Assembly (NCBI GenBank): GCA_027577415.1
Contig: JANBQS010000243.1
Span: 1-24,717, forward strand
Length of the DNA stretch: 24,717 nt
Direction: 5' to 3'
DNA from: Coemansia sp. RSA 922
Lineage: Eukaryota > Kickxellomycota > Kickxellomycetes > Kickxellales > Kickxellaceae
Each line of letters starts with the position of its first letter. Position 1 is the stretch's first letter. Below the pieces are notes generated by a model, which was not told where the DNA came from, made no database searches, and worked only from the letters and a program-made list of their open reading frames with translations. Of this stretch, positions 16,466 to 24,283 are shown one piece after another. The position numbers were made by a program, and so were the translations under genes.

Positions 16466-17229
16466 ATGACGACGATTTCGGTTTTGGCGTCAGCCGTGAC
16501 AATAGCCATGTTCATTAGCCAACTCTCCATAGTCTCTTTATTACGAAAAGCTCAGAGAACACGAACCAGCGTACCCATCCTCCAGTTCCTAGTCTCCTTT
16601 CTAAGGTAAACATCACACACACAAGAACATAAAAACTCTAACTCCAAAAAGTACTAATAAACCGGTTTAGTTCAGTTTTATGGTTAAAATACGGGTTGCT
16701 CAAAGAAGACCAGACAATAGTATTCGTTAACACGCTAGGAACGATTATTTCGATATACATTCTCCTGTGTTTCTGGTGGTATGCCAACTCCCGCTACGTG
16801 GAAACCAGGTTCCTACTTACACTGGTCTCCGGTCTGCTGATGATAGCCTACGTGGACCATTCGACTGACCCCCATGCCGAGTATGCATTCAGCCTGGTGT
16901 GCTGCCTCATGTCGCTGATTTTTTTGGCCTCGCCGCTGAGCCAGATCGGCAACGTCATACGCCTGCAAGACGCCTCCGTGCTGCTGCCCTCGGTCGCTCT
17001 ACTGGCGTTCTTCAATAACGTGCTGTGGTCGGTGTATGGCCATATACACAACGACGCTTTCATGCTGTTCCCCAACGCCATTGGCGCTGCCCTGTGCGCC
17101 TTGCAGCTCGGCCTCATTGCCTACTATGGCCGCGCAGCCGCCAACTTGCCGCTGTCTACCACTAGCAAGCCCAGCCCCGAGTACAAGGACGGCGTAGAGG
17201 ATGTGCCCATGGCAGAGATTACAGTCTAG
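16466..17229 (+). CDS. SWEET (MtN3/saliva) sugar transporter, one intron, 232 aa
   Basis: Join of 16466-16605 and 16671-17229. Bidirectional sugar uniporters of this family have two three-helix MtN3 repeats joined by a linker helix. Repeat 1: SVPILQF, then after the splice VLWLKYGLLKED...VNTLG. Repeat 2: SPLSQIGNVIR, LLPSVALLAFFNNVLWSVYG, then DAFMLFPNAIGAALCALQLGLIAYY, all family hallmarks (the Pro in each repeat, the N-x-LW-x-YG signature and the PN in helix 6). The splice restores the first LW-YG motif in frame. About 232 residues is normal for the family. The short C-terminal tail (KPSPEYKDGVEDVPMAEITV) is hydrophilic and cytosolic by family topology. SREK1 ends only 117 bp upstream on the same strand. 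Substrate is not predictable from sequence. Confidence 0.9.
16606..16670 (+). other. 65-nt spliceosomal intron of the SWEET gene
   Basis: Donor GTAAAC at 16606, branch site TACTAAT at 16652-16658, acceptor TTTAG ending at 16670. Phase 2; splicing joins FL to SSVLWLKYG. The nearer AG at 16674-16675 would break the frame. It is the only convincing intron in the window. Confidence 0.85.
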
Positions 17230-17301
17230 CCCTTACATATATGGATGGTGCGCAAGGCATATAATAAATAATAACAGCGATGAGGGTAATGATAATGACG
17301 A

Positions 17302-18723
17302 CTACTGGCTGGGCTCCTTTATTACGTGAAGGTAGGCGCTGATCGTGCAGGCGCCGTCCTCGATGTAGGGGCGCACGCCAGGCGCCGAGGCAGTGCGCAA
17401 GTCAGCCAGCTTCATGAAGCGCGTAAAGCCCCAGTTGGGGTTGTTGCGGTGGAAGCAGTGGTAGGCCGAGCCATGCGTGTTGTGCGACGGGTCGTTGGGG
17501 TTGGCGATGGCCAGGACGAAGCGGCAAGTGCACCGCCAGTCGTCGCTCGTATCAGACGTGCCCAAGCACTCGAGGAACAGCGACAGCACGCCCTTGTGCG
17601 AGCTGCCAAAGGGCCGCAGCAGAATGCGCCAGATATGCCCGCCGCATCGGAACACGTCGCTGGTCGCCCGCCGCTCAAGCTTGTCCCAGTTGCCGATCTT
17701 CCAGAAGAACGCCTTGTTGTCAAACACAATGTCCTCCATGTGCGTGCTGGCAAAGGCCTCGGCGTCGTAGATGCTGACGCTGCTCTTGTCCGAAGGCACT
17801 GCCGCCGGCGCTGCCGGGGCCACGGGCGTTGTGCTGATGGGCGTGGGCAGCTGCTGCTGAAGCTTTTGCTCGGGAACGGGGCTGTCGGCCACCACAGTTG
17901 CCGCCACAGTCTGCATCGAGGGCGCTGCCGTCATGGGCTGTGGCTGGTGGATGCCGCAAGGCGACGAGCAAACGGCCGCCGCCGCCTGGGCCAGCTGCGT
18001 CTGCTGGTGGATGTGAAGCTGCTGCAGCATCTGCTGCATTTGCACCTGCCCGAACGTCGGGAACTTTATCTCAATGTACTGCCCGTCCTGGTCGGCCCCG
18101 AACCCGCCCACTGGAACCCCGGCCTCGTTGACGATCGGCGTCTTGGTCCGCACCAGCTCTTGCTCGTGCGGCATGCCATAAGATACCCCTGGAACAGTCT
18201 CCGCCTGCTGCTGCTGCTGATGGTACTGTGTGCTTTGTGCCTGTCCGCCGTTCGGCCTTGTGCCGTCGGTGGCCACATGTGATGGAGCGGTGCCATTTGA
18301 TGAGGACAGCGTGGATAGGGTGCTGACGCGAGGCTGTACGCCAGCGAGCGCAGCCATAGCGTATGCTGGTTGCGGATAGTACATGTTTTGGTGCTGGTGC
18401 TGCTGATGTTGTTGGTGCTGTTGCTGGTGCTGTGGCTGATGTTGGTGTGGCGCGTAGTACGCCGGCTGTGCAAACGCGCTGACGCCGCCCATCGACGGCG
18501 GGGAGAGCGGCATATACGGGCTATAAGGAACCAGACCTAACTGCTGCTGGTACATAGTTTGCTGCTGTGGATAGGCCGCGGCTCCAGGCTGCATGGGAGC
18601 AGGCGGCGGCGGACTGAGATAGAACCGATAAACAGGCTCGGGGCTGCCAACCCCAGAGTCGTGGGGTACCTTGCCGCCATGAGAAGGACCCGTAGCTAAC
18701 GGTGTTTCGCTACCTGAAGACAT
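17302..18723 (-). CDS. Gln-rich protein with a C-terminal MATH domain, 473 aa
   Basis: The ATG at 18721-18723 (MSSGSETPL) is chosen over 18957, whose extension is encoded by CT-rich leader. Residues 1-330 are low-complexity: Pro/Gln/Ala-rich, His-Gln runs (near nt 18390-18460) and several poly-Gln tracts, with no fold expected. The C-terminal 140 residues form a MATH (TRAF-C) domain: FFWKIGNWDKL, HIWRILLRPFG, LSLFLECL, WRCTCRFVLAIANP, then NPNWGFTRFMKLADL and ISAYLHVIKEPSQ. This resembles the N-terminal MATH domain of USP7/Ubp15-type deubiquitinases, but here it is alone at the C-terminus with no protease or BTB domain, so an adaptor role is likely. The prion-like N-terminus suggests assembly or transcription-related partners (inference). 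Converges with SWEET across 72 bp. Confidence 0.85.
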   Translation of the reverse strand: MSSGSETPLATGPSHGGKVPHDSGVGSPEPVYRFYLSPPPPAPMQPGAAAYPQQQTMYQQQLGLVPYSPYMPLSPPSMGGVSAFAQPAYYAPHQHQPQHQQQHQQHQQHQHQNMYYPQPAYAMAALAGVQPRVSTLSTLSSSNGTAPSHVATDGTRPNGGQAQSTQYHQQQQQAETVPGVSYGMPHEQELVRTKTPIVNEAGVPVGGFGADQDGQYIEIKFPTFGQVQMQQMLQQLHIHQQTQLAQAAAAVCSSPCGIHQPQPMTAAPSMQTVAATVVADSPVPEQKLQQQLPTPISTTPVAPAAPAAVPSDKSSVSIYDAEAFASTHMEDIVFDNKAFFWKIGNWDKLERRATSDVFRCGGHIWRILLRPFGSSHKGVLSLFLECLGTSDTSDDWRCTCRFVLAIANPNDPSHNTHGSAYHCFHRNNPNWGFTRFMKLADLRTASAPGVRPYIEDGACTISAYLHVIKEPSQ

Positions 18724-19668
18724 TACAAATGCAAAGAAAAGAAAAAGAAAGTATGAAGAAAAGAAAACAAAAAACTTTTTAATGGTAAAGATAGTAAATA
18801 AAGAAACGTGGGTCGGCTGGCTGTCCTTCTCCTTTTGTTGCTTTTTGGGGGACGAGGGGGAAATGGGGGATTTCAGACATGGTGGAAAAGAAAAAAAAAT
18901 TAAGCTCTCAAGCAAGAGTGCTTGAGCCAATTCTGTTCTAACCGGTTTATTATTCAATAAACAACTTTTGAGCTTGTTTTCTTATTATTTCTTTGGTATT
19001 GTTCAAAAACACTCGAGGTCTTGCTTATCTATATTAGACTTTTGTTGTTATTGGGATCAGAGGAGAGAGGAAGAGTGCGCTGCATAAAAAGTGGAAAGTA
19101 GGGATAGGGATAGTATGACTAGACCACCCATGTCTTTCAGCATGTCTCTAACACAATTGGTCTTGGAGATAAAAAAATAAATAATAATGGCGTCTCTCTG
19201 TTTTCTCTTTTGTGCCCTTGCCAACCTTTGTCTTTCAATTTCCGACATTGTTGGCTGGAGGAGGAGGGGGAGTGGAGAGGTTGACTGGCTAATTACACTT
19301 ATTCCTCTTTTGGCTTTTCTCTATCTCAACGGCACTTGTATTTCTTGTTGCAAACACTTTTTTTTTGTTTGCTTTGCTCGCTGTTCATGTGTGGCACACA
19401 TTCGCCATGCCTTTTTTTTGCCTATACCGATGAATGCTTGTTTAGACAAAAAAAAACAATACTTGCTTACTCTACCTATTTTCGTTTTCATGCATTAAAG
19501 TTTTTTTGTTTGTTGCATTTTTTCAATTGTCAACTCGGCTCTCAAGGAGGCGAGTGGAGGCGCCCATAAAGGCTTTGCAGCACAATCACTATCATCAGAT
19601 CACCATGTCCTTGATCCCGCACATTTTTTGTATTCATCTTGCACTTGATTTATTTATTATTCAACACA
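18724..19668. promoter_or_regulatory. Divergent promoter region between MATH and Siw14-like genes
   Basis: 945 bp with CT/AG-rich leaders on both sides and poly-T runs. TATA-like CATAAAGG at 19565-19572 lies about 100 bp before the Siw14-like ATG. On the minus side the leader (18724-18900) is strongly purine-rich on the plus strand. Frames here (for example 19187-19498 +, 19057-19248 -) are Phe/Cys/Leu-rich shadows; no gene seen. Confidence 0.5.
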
Positions 19669-20427
19669 ATGAATACCTTGGAGGAAAACGTCACACGCGG
19701 CACGGATCAGTTACAGCCACATCACCATGACGAGTCTGGTCTCAGCCCGCTAGTCAGCGTCTCGATAATGACTCCGCCCATCCCGTCAGTACCAAGCAAG
19801 GTATTTGACGAGCCGATAAATCCGGGCGAGTTTCCCGACGATATGCATCCGCCAGAGAACTTTGCCATGGTATGCCCCTACATCTACCGCAGCGGTATGC
19901 CCAAGAAGCGCAACTACCCGTTCCTCAAAAAGCTCAAGCTCAAGAGCATCCTCACATTGATTCTCGAGGAGTATCCGCAACAGAACCAGATATTTCTGAG
20001 TCACAACGGCATACGATTGTTCCAATTCGGTGTCGCGGGTAATAAGGAACCGTTTGCTGATATTCCTGAGGACGTCATGTGTGAGGCATTAGTGACGTTG
20101 ATGGATCGTCGGAATCATCCTATTTTGATTCACTGCAATAAGGGTAAACATCGGACTGGGTGTTTGGTAGGATGCTTGAGGAAATTGCAAGAGTGGTCTA
20201 ATACGAGTATCTTTGACGAGTATCGAAGGTACTCGGCGCCTAAATCCCGGTCAATGGATCAGCAGTTTATCGAGCTCTTTGACGTTCGTCCAGTGTTGCA
20301 CAAAATCGACTATTGCCATCTGCCCGATTGGCCAACTATCTCGGATATTGCGCCGTTTGTAAAAAGGCACTGCATCGAGCAAAGTCGCGACAACAATGGC
20401 GAAGATGAGGCTGATACAAGTAGATAA
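19669..20427 (+). CDS. SIW14: Siw14-type atypical phosphatase, 252 aa
   Basis: ATG at 19669 (MNTLEENV); an ATG ten codons upstream is possible but lies in the AT-rich leader. The first 55 residues are unconserved. The catalytic domain starts at ENFAMVCPYIYRSGMPKK and has ILTLILEEYP, then FGVAGNKEPF, and the P-loop HCNKGKHRTG (near nt 20130), i.e. HC-x5-R with catalytic Cys and Arg. CLVGCLRKLQEWS and FDEYRRY...RSMDQQFIELFD follow. This matches the Siw14/plant-and-fungi atypical dual-specificity group, which hydrolyses the 5-beta-phosphate of inositol pyrophosphates. The extended KGKHRTG loop is that group's signature, and all key residues are present. Cytosolic; no membrane segment. Oca1-type paralogues are the main alternative. 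Confidence 0.9.
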   Translation: MNTLEENVTRGTDQLQPHHHDESGLSPLVSVSIMTPPIPSVPSKVFDEPINPGEFPDDMHPPENFAMVCPYIYRSGMPKKRNYPFLKKLKLKSILTLILEEYPQQNQIFLSHNGIRLFQFGVAGNKEPFADIPEDVMCEALVTLMDRRNHPILIHCNKGKHRTGCLVGCLRKLQEWSNTSIFDEYRRYSAPKSRSMDQQFIELFDVRPVLHKIDYCHLPDWPTISDIAPFVKRHCIEQSRDNNGEDEADTSR

Positions 20428-20937
20428 TCCTTTGTTCCAGCTTTATTATTTTTTTTGTATTATTACTACTAAATCTAGGGACAGTCTGTGTTGTGCTTAG
20501 CGCACACGCAAGCACACCTTTTTTCAATTTCATTATTGTTGTTGTTGGGGAAAATGCTTTAATAGTAAATACTGAATAGCACGCAACGACGGTCCCTGCT
20601 TCTCCTTTTTTGTAATTACTTGCCTCGACAGCGTGTGTCACTCTATAAACCTAGCAAGCGCTACTGTCGCTGAACCCGTGCTAACTTATTTCGGAACACG
20701 AAATAAGGGGGAAAACAGGGACCATTTCTTGTTTACAGTTAGGTAAACGTTTTGTGCTCAATTAAATATTTTTCCCCCAAACGTTTCAGCAATAGAGGAT
20801 TGACAGTACTAGCATAAATACTTTTTTCCACAAGAAAGTATAACAAGAGGAGCATTGGGACCAAAAAAATCGCGCGCGATGCTGTCGAAATTATCTCTCA
20901 CACACATCCCAATACTATTACACTTTTTACTTCAATT
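20428..20937 (+). promoter_or_regulatory. Intergenic region and promoter of the GPI-protein gene
   Basis: Perfect 9-bp inverted repeat CTTATTTCG-GAACA-CGAAATAAG at 20685-20707. AAACGTTT occurs at about 20744 and 20780. TATA-like CATAAATA at 20813-20820 lies 118-125 bp before the ATG. The first 150 bp are the 3' UTR of the phosphatase gene with T-rich runs. Confidence 0.5.
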
Positions 20938-21420
20938 ATGATGAAGCTAGCTGCTATTGTTGCGTTCTTCGCCACCACCGTTTTCGGAGCCCAGACCTCG
21001 TCGTCCGTTGAGCCCAACCAAGCCTGCGTAAAGGCATGTCAGGTTGCACCCGAAGACCAACGCGAGACATGCATGCGTGTGTGTAGCCAGTTCGCCGAAC
21101 AAGGAATAAACTTTGCACCTGCCACTGCCACCACCCACAGCTCAGCTCCCGCCATCAAACCGACCATCCCAGTTGCATCATCTCCAGTGGCGTCATCGTC
21201 TCCAGCAAAGAGCAGCGTAGGAGCTAAGCCTACTGACTCTGGTTTATCTTCGGGTGCTAGTGGAGTTTCTTCTACTGAGTCGGTCAAGTCGCAGGGTGAG
21301 GATAACTCTGAAGATCATGCGTCGGCTTCCGTAAAGAGCATGTCTCTTGCTAACGACGCTCATAATATGGCTCGTCTGGGAGCATCAGCTTTGGTTCTTG
21401 CTGCTGTTGCACTTTTCTAA
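20938..21420 (+). CDS. Secreted GPI-anchored Ser/Thr-rich protein with twin CX3C, 160 aa
   Basis: Two adjacent ATGs (20938, 20941). Signal peptide at about 1-18 (KLAAIVAFFATTVFGA, cut after A18). A short Cys module C30-x3-C34-x10-C45-x3-C49 follows, which would form two disulfides across a helical hairpin. Residues 56-125 are Ser/Thr/Ala/Pro-rich and likely O-glycosylated. The C-terminus has a hydrophobic tail (LGASALVLAAVALF) after a small-residue region, a typical GPI-attachment signal. Hence probably a plasma-membrane or cell-wall surface protein of fungi. The Cys module does not match CFEM (8 Cys) or hydrophobins. A TATA-like box is at the usual distance. Exact role unknown. Confidence 0.8.
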   Translation: MMKLAAIVAFFATTVFGAQTSSSVEPNQACVKACQVAPEDQRETCMRVCSQFAEQGINFAPATATTHSSAPAIKPTIPVASSPVASSSPAKSSVGAKPTDSGLSSGASGVSSTESVKSQGEDNSEDHASASVKSMSLANDAHNMARLGASALVLAAVALF

Positions 21421-21892
21421 ATTATTATTACTTTTTTCTATGGAATTTTTCTTTTCTTAGTTCGTCAATATATAAAAAAAAATAGTATCTGGAGTATGTA
21501 TTTGTTGTAAGTGCAGTCTTTTGTCTTTTTTTGGCATTGAAAAGAGCGTTCAATTCTCAACCCCAACGGCTTTTTTAAAAAGGAGACAGAGGAAAACGTG
21601 CCAGCATGTTGTTATGCTTCTTCAGACTTGGCGACCACCCCTTTTGCTTGCTGTCTTCAAAGCTGAGAAGCATTTATTGCTTTGAAGGATCCTCTTTTGC
21701 CCGGCTGCAGTCAACGCCCCTCCCATTTTTCTCTCTAGAAAACGCTGGAGAATGGAGGAGCTCTGAGACTCATATAAAAGGAGAGCCAACTGTCGCCATT
21801 ATTTTCTTCTTGCCTCTGTATCCTTACACCCGCATCTTCACTTGAACACATAGCCTGCTCTACTTATTATAAATTACTGTTGGAAGTCGAAT
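21421..21892 (+). promoter_or_regulatory. Intergenic region with family-1 promoter module for the 21893 gene
   Basis: CAGTCAACG at 21708-21716 in the context TTTGCCCGGCTG-motif-CCCCTCC, very like the 23197 copy (TTTGCCAGTTTG-motif-CCTCC). TATAAAAG at 21773-21780 is 120 bp before the ATG. A 79-codon frame (21606-21845) overlaps both elements and is rejected as a gene. Confidence 0.6.
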
Positions 21893-22187
21893 ATGGCCAT
21901 TATTCATGTTTTTGTTTTTGATGCTTGTGAAAGAATCTCCCGTATAAGGCATGAAAAGAAAAATGAGAGTTTTTTTAGAGATAGCCAAAATAGCAAGAAG
22001 TGACTACATCTCCATTGGCCAAATTTACAAGTGTGATATTGTTTCGGTAACTTTCTATCGTAGCAACGAGATTAATGATGATAATATACTTCAAAGTGTC
22101 GACCAGATTAAAGATGGTGTAGATCCGTATTTCCACATTGTGAAGGGTGAGCTTGATTCAATGCCAGGCAGGTTCATTTTGGTTTAA
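21893..22187 (+). pseudogene. Family-1 small protein gene with a +1 frameshift at T7
   Basis: The ATG at 21893, 120 bp after a TATA box, opens a frame that begins like other family-1 proteins (MAIIHVFVFDACERI) but ends at TGA 22001. From the T run at 21970-21976 another frame carries on to TAA at 22187 with a family-like helix (EIAKIARSDYISI), strand (DIVSVTFYRSNEI) and last strand (PYFHIV). With six T instead of seven the two parts form one 97-codon ORF, the exact length of the 5379 protein. Either a real frameshift, programmed slippage, or a homopolymer sequencing error. The strand-helix-strand-strand pattern is the clearest match to a Crinkler/ubiquitin-like outline in the window. A short protein starting at 21951 is a less likely reading. 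Confidence 0.65.
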
Positions 22188-23381
22188 AAAGGAGTATCAC
22201 CCTGGAGAGAAGTTTATGAATGGTCTCACAGAAATAGATGATAAGCATTAAATGAGAACGCATATTAATCACATACATATCAGTCTTGTTTAACAGCAAT
22301 CACCTTGTCATTATGTTTCTTTTGCTACAACCATGGCGCTAGTGATTCAGGCGGCAAAATAACAGTGTGAATTGCACGAACCATTGTTTGAGGACTCGGG
22401 GCAAGCATGGATTCCGAGTACTGAATTATCTCCTGACATGTGGAGTTAATTGCTTTGGTATATCCCAGTGCACAGGAAACAGCGCTAGATATACTTCTTT
22501 AGTATATAGTTCAGACGACGGCTGCAGTAGCTAAACACATTTTAAATTTATTAATTCATATTTCTCTTATTGCTATGCGCACTGTGTTGAAGCCCCAACA
22601 ATTTTAACACCATGTAGGAGTAGGTGTGGGTGCTTCTGGATAACGAGGGCTAGGTGTCGAGTGGCTAGTCGGTTCTCTATATGCGCGAACAAATTTCTTT
22701 CAGCGGACAACCTGAATAGTAGCGAAGAAAAATTGTGATAATTTTTTCACTTCTTTTGAAAGGCGACATTACCATCTAAAGTGCTGGAGGGGCCGCAGCC
22801 TCTAATTCTTTTCTTGCTTCAACAAACCTGGCCAAAGTCTTGTCCCCTCCCAACCTTTTAGTTCAAAGCAAAAGAGAAAAACCTGTTGGTGCTTTGTACT
22901 TTGTTCAAAAGCAGCCCTTCCTTTGGAATTTCTATACTTTCAGTCAGTCAAGTGCTGAAGCTGAGGGGCGGACGCATCTCTTGTGTCAAGGCCATGATGT
23001 TTCTCTCTTGATGTAATAAAAAAAAAGTAATCCTCAAGATTGCGTCCACTTCAGCAATAACATTGAGCTCGAGCCAAGTAGCTCTTTAATCCGCGCTCTC
23101 CAATCTCACTCTTCCTCAGGTGATTTAAAAGGGCGCCGCCCATGACTTTCTTTGTAGCTTGTCACAATCAAAGCACCGTTTTTCTTTGCCAGTTTGCAGT
23201 CAACGCCTCCTAGTCTACAGCACTTTTTCTCCCTCCCCCCACCCATGTTTTTGAGCGTGTTGGGATTCCAAAATAAAATCCAACGAAGATGACCACCTTT
23301 TTCTTTCTCTCTTTTGCATAATTTTCACACAGAAACACCACACTTTACCTACGCCCTTTTGCTTTATCTGTCAGATTTATT
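22188..23381 (+). promoter_or_regulatory. Long intergenic region; family-1 promoter module at its end
   Basis: About 1.2 kb. The last 190 bp carry CAGTCAACG (23197-23205), a TATA-like AAATAAAAT (23271-23279) and a CT-rich leader before the ATG at 23382. GGGCGCCGCCC, a GC-rich near-palindrome, is at 23131-23141. Apart from the possible minus-strand exon at 22325-22484 the rest (22500-23100) shows no gene, RNA or repeat to my eye. Confidence 0.5.
22325..22484 (-). other. Possible last exon of an unseen minus-strand gene, 52 codons
   Basis: On the minus strand TACTAAA...TATATCTAG (branch-like site and acceptor, ending at 22485) is followed by 52 codons to a TAG at 22325-22327. The peptide looks natural (AVSCALGYTKAINSTCQEII, later TVILPPESLAPWL). 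I could not find a partner exon with matching phase; a nearby ATG at 22540 opens only nine codons. It may be a relic. Confidence 0.25.
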
Positions 23382-23660
23382 ATGAGCGAAGTTACTTTTA
23401 TTTCCAAACGGCTTGACAAGAACTATAATGTAAAATATGTTTCGTTGGATGGAATTCGCGAGACGATAGTGAAAATAAAGAATGATTTCTCGGAAAGTAC
23501 TTCGTTTGTAGGTACTATTTACAACATAATTGACATTGATGTAAAACTCTACAAGGACGTTGAGCGTACCCAACTTGTTACCCCCAAGGATATTGTTGAT
23601 TCGCCCGCACCTACATACTATACAAAGATTCGCCAGAGGCTTCCATATGAGGGATATTAA
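23382..23660 (+). CDS. Small unknown protein, family 1 (beta-grasp-like), 92 aa
   Basis: ATG at 23382, TAA at 23658-23660. Pattern: strand 1 (VTFISKRL), strand 2 (NVKYVSL), helix (IRETIVKIKNDF), strand 3 (DIDVKLYKDVER) with an LVTPKDIV turn, and a last strand (TYYTKIRQRL). Same order and size as the 5379 and 14293 proteins, with almost no shared residues. Promoter module CAGTCAACG/TATA-like/CT leader upstream at usual spacing. No signal peptide or membrane segment. Function unknown. Confidence 0.65.
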   Translation: MSEVTFISKRLDKNYNVKYVSLDGIRETIVKIKNDFSESTSFVGTIYNIIDIDVKLYKDVERTQLVTPKDIVDSPAPTYYTKIRQRLPYEGY

Positions 23661-24283
23661 GCAAAAGTGTTTACAGGTGTCCGCACCTCAGTTTTACTCT
23701 CCAGAATTATATTACTACAAGCCAAGCACTCGTAGTTTATGATAGAGACCAAATCTTTTATGACCACAAAATTTATTAATACATTACACTAAAGACTAAC
23801 AACCAACACATTGTCCATGTTGCAATTGAACGGTAATAAAGTTCAATCAAAACACACTTTCCTTTCTTGTGAGGGTCCTTCAGTCTGTGCGTAAGCGCAG
23901 TGCTAATTTGATTAACCAAGAGAGACAGCGGACAGCTGCCAATCAAGCTTGCTGCAAAGGACGCCTTAGCGATTTGTGTTTGCGTCTTTCATTGGACTTT
24001 GTCCTTAGCAAAGGCAAAAAGGCGTGTGTTTGTCTTTTTTGGGGAGTGGAAGTGTTCTTTTCCCAAAGCCAAAAGACTTTGAACATGCAAGTCCTATCAA
24101 TCTAGCTAGCTTTTGCACAAACAAAAAAGGTGTTTCATTATTGCGTCATTCTTTAAGCACGCTTTTGTGCGCAGGAGAGAAAAAAAAGGCAAAAACTCTT
24201 CAAATACCTTCAAGGAATGTCCCTTCTTCTCTGAAAAACATTTTATTCTTTCCTTACATTTTACTCTCCTTTTTTTGCTAATA
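23661..24283 (+). other. Intergenic, upstream of the 24284 gene
   Basis: 3' flank of the 23382 gene, then T- and CT-rich DNA leading to the ATG at 24284. GGCAAAAAGGCG...TTTGTCTTTTTTGG (24013-24042) loosely recalls the distal block of R1-R4 but the orientation relative to the gene is opposite, so I do not call it a copy. CAGTCAACG is absent. Frames at 23869-24105 and 24024-24281 look like shadows. Confidence 0.4.

Noticed and set aside
17326..18282. 318-codon plus-strand frame opposite the MATH gene
   Set aside because: It is antisense to the Gln-rich and MATH coding region; Arg/Leu/Val-rich composition is the mirror of GC-rich codons, with no domain.
18724..18957. N-terminal extension of the MATH protein from an ATG at 18957
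   Set aside because: The extension is Phe/Ser/Lys-rich and encoded by leader-like CT-rich DNA; MSSGSETPL at 18723 is a better start.
23956..24090. A fifth copy (R5) of the family-2 upstream region
   Set aside because: Similarity is limited to T-rich and GGCG blocks and its orientation relative to the 24284 gene is opposite to R1-R4.
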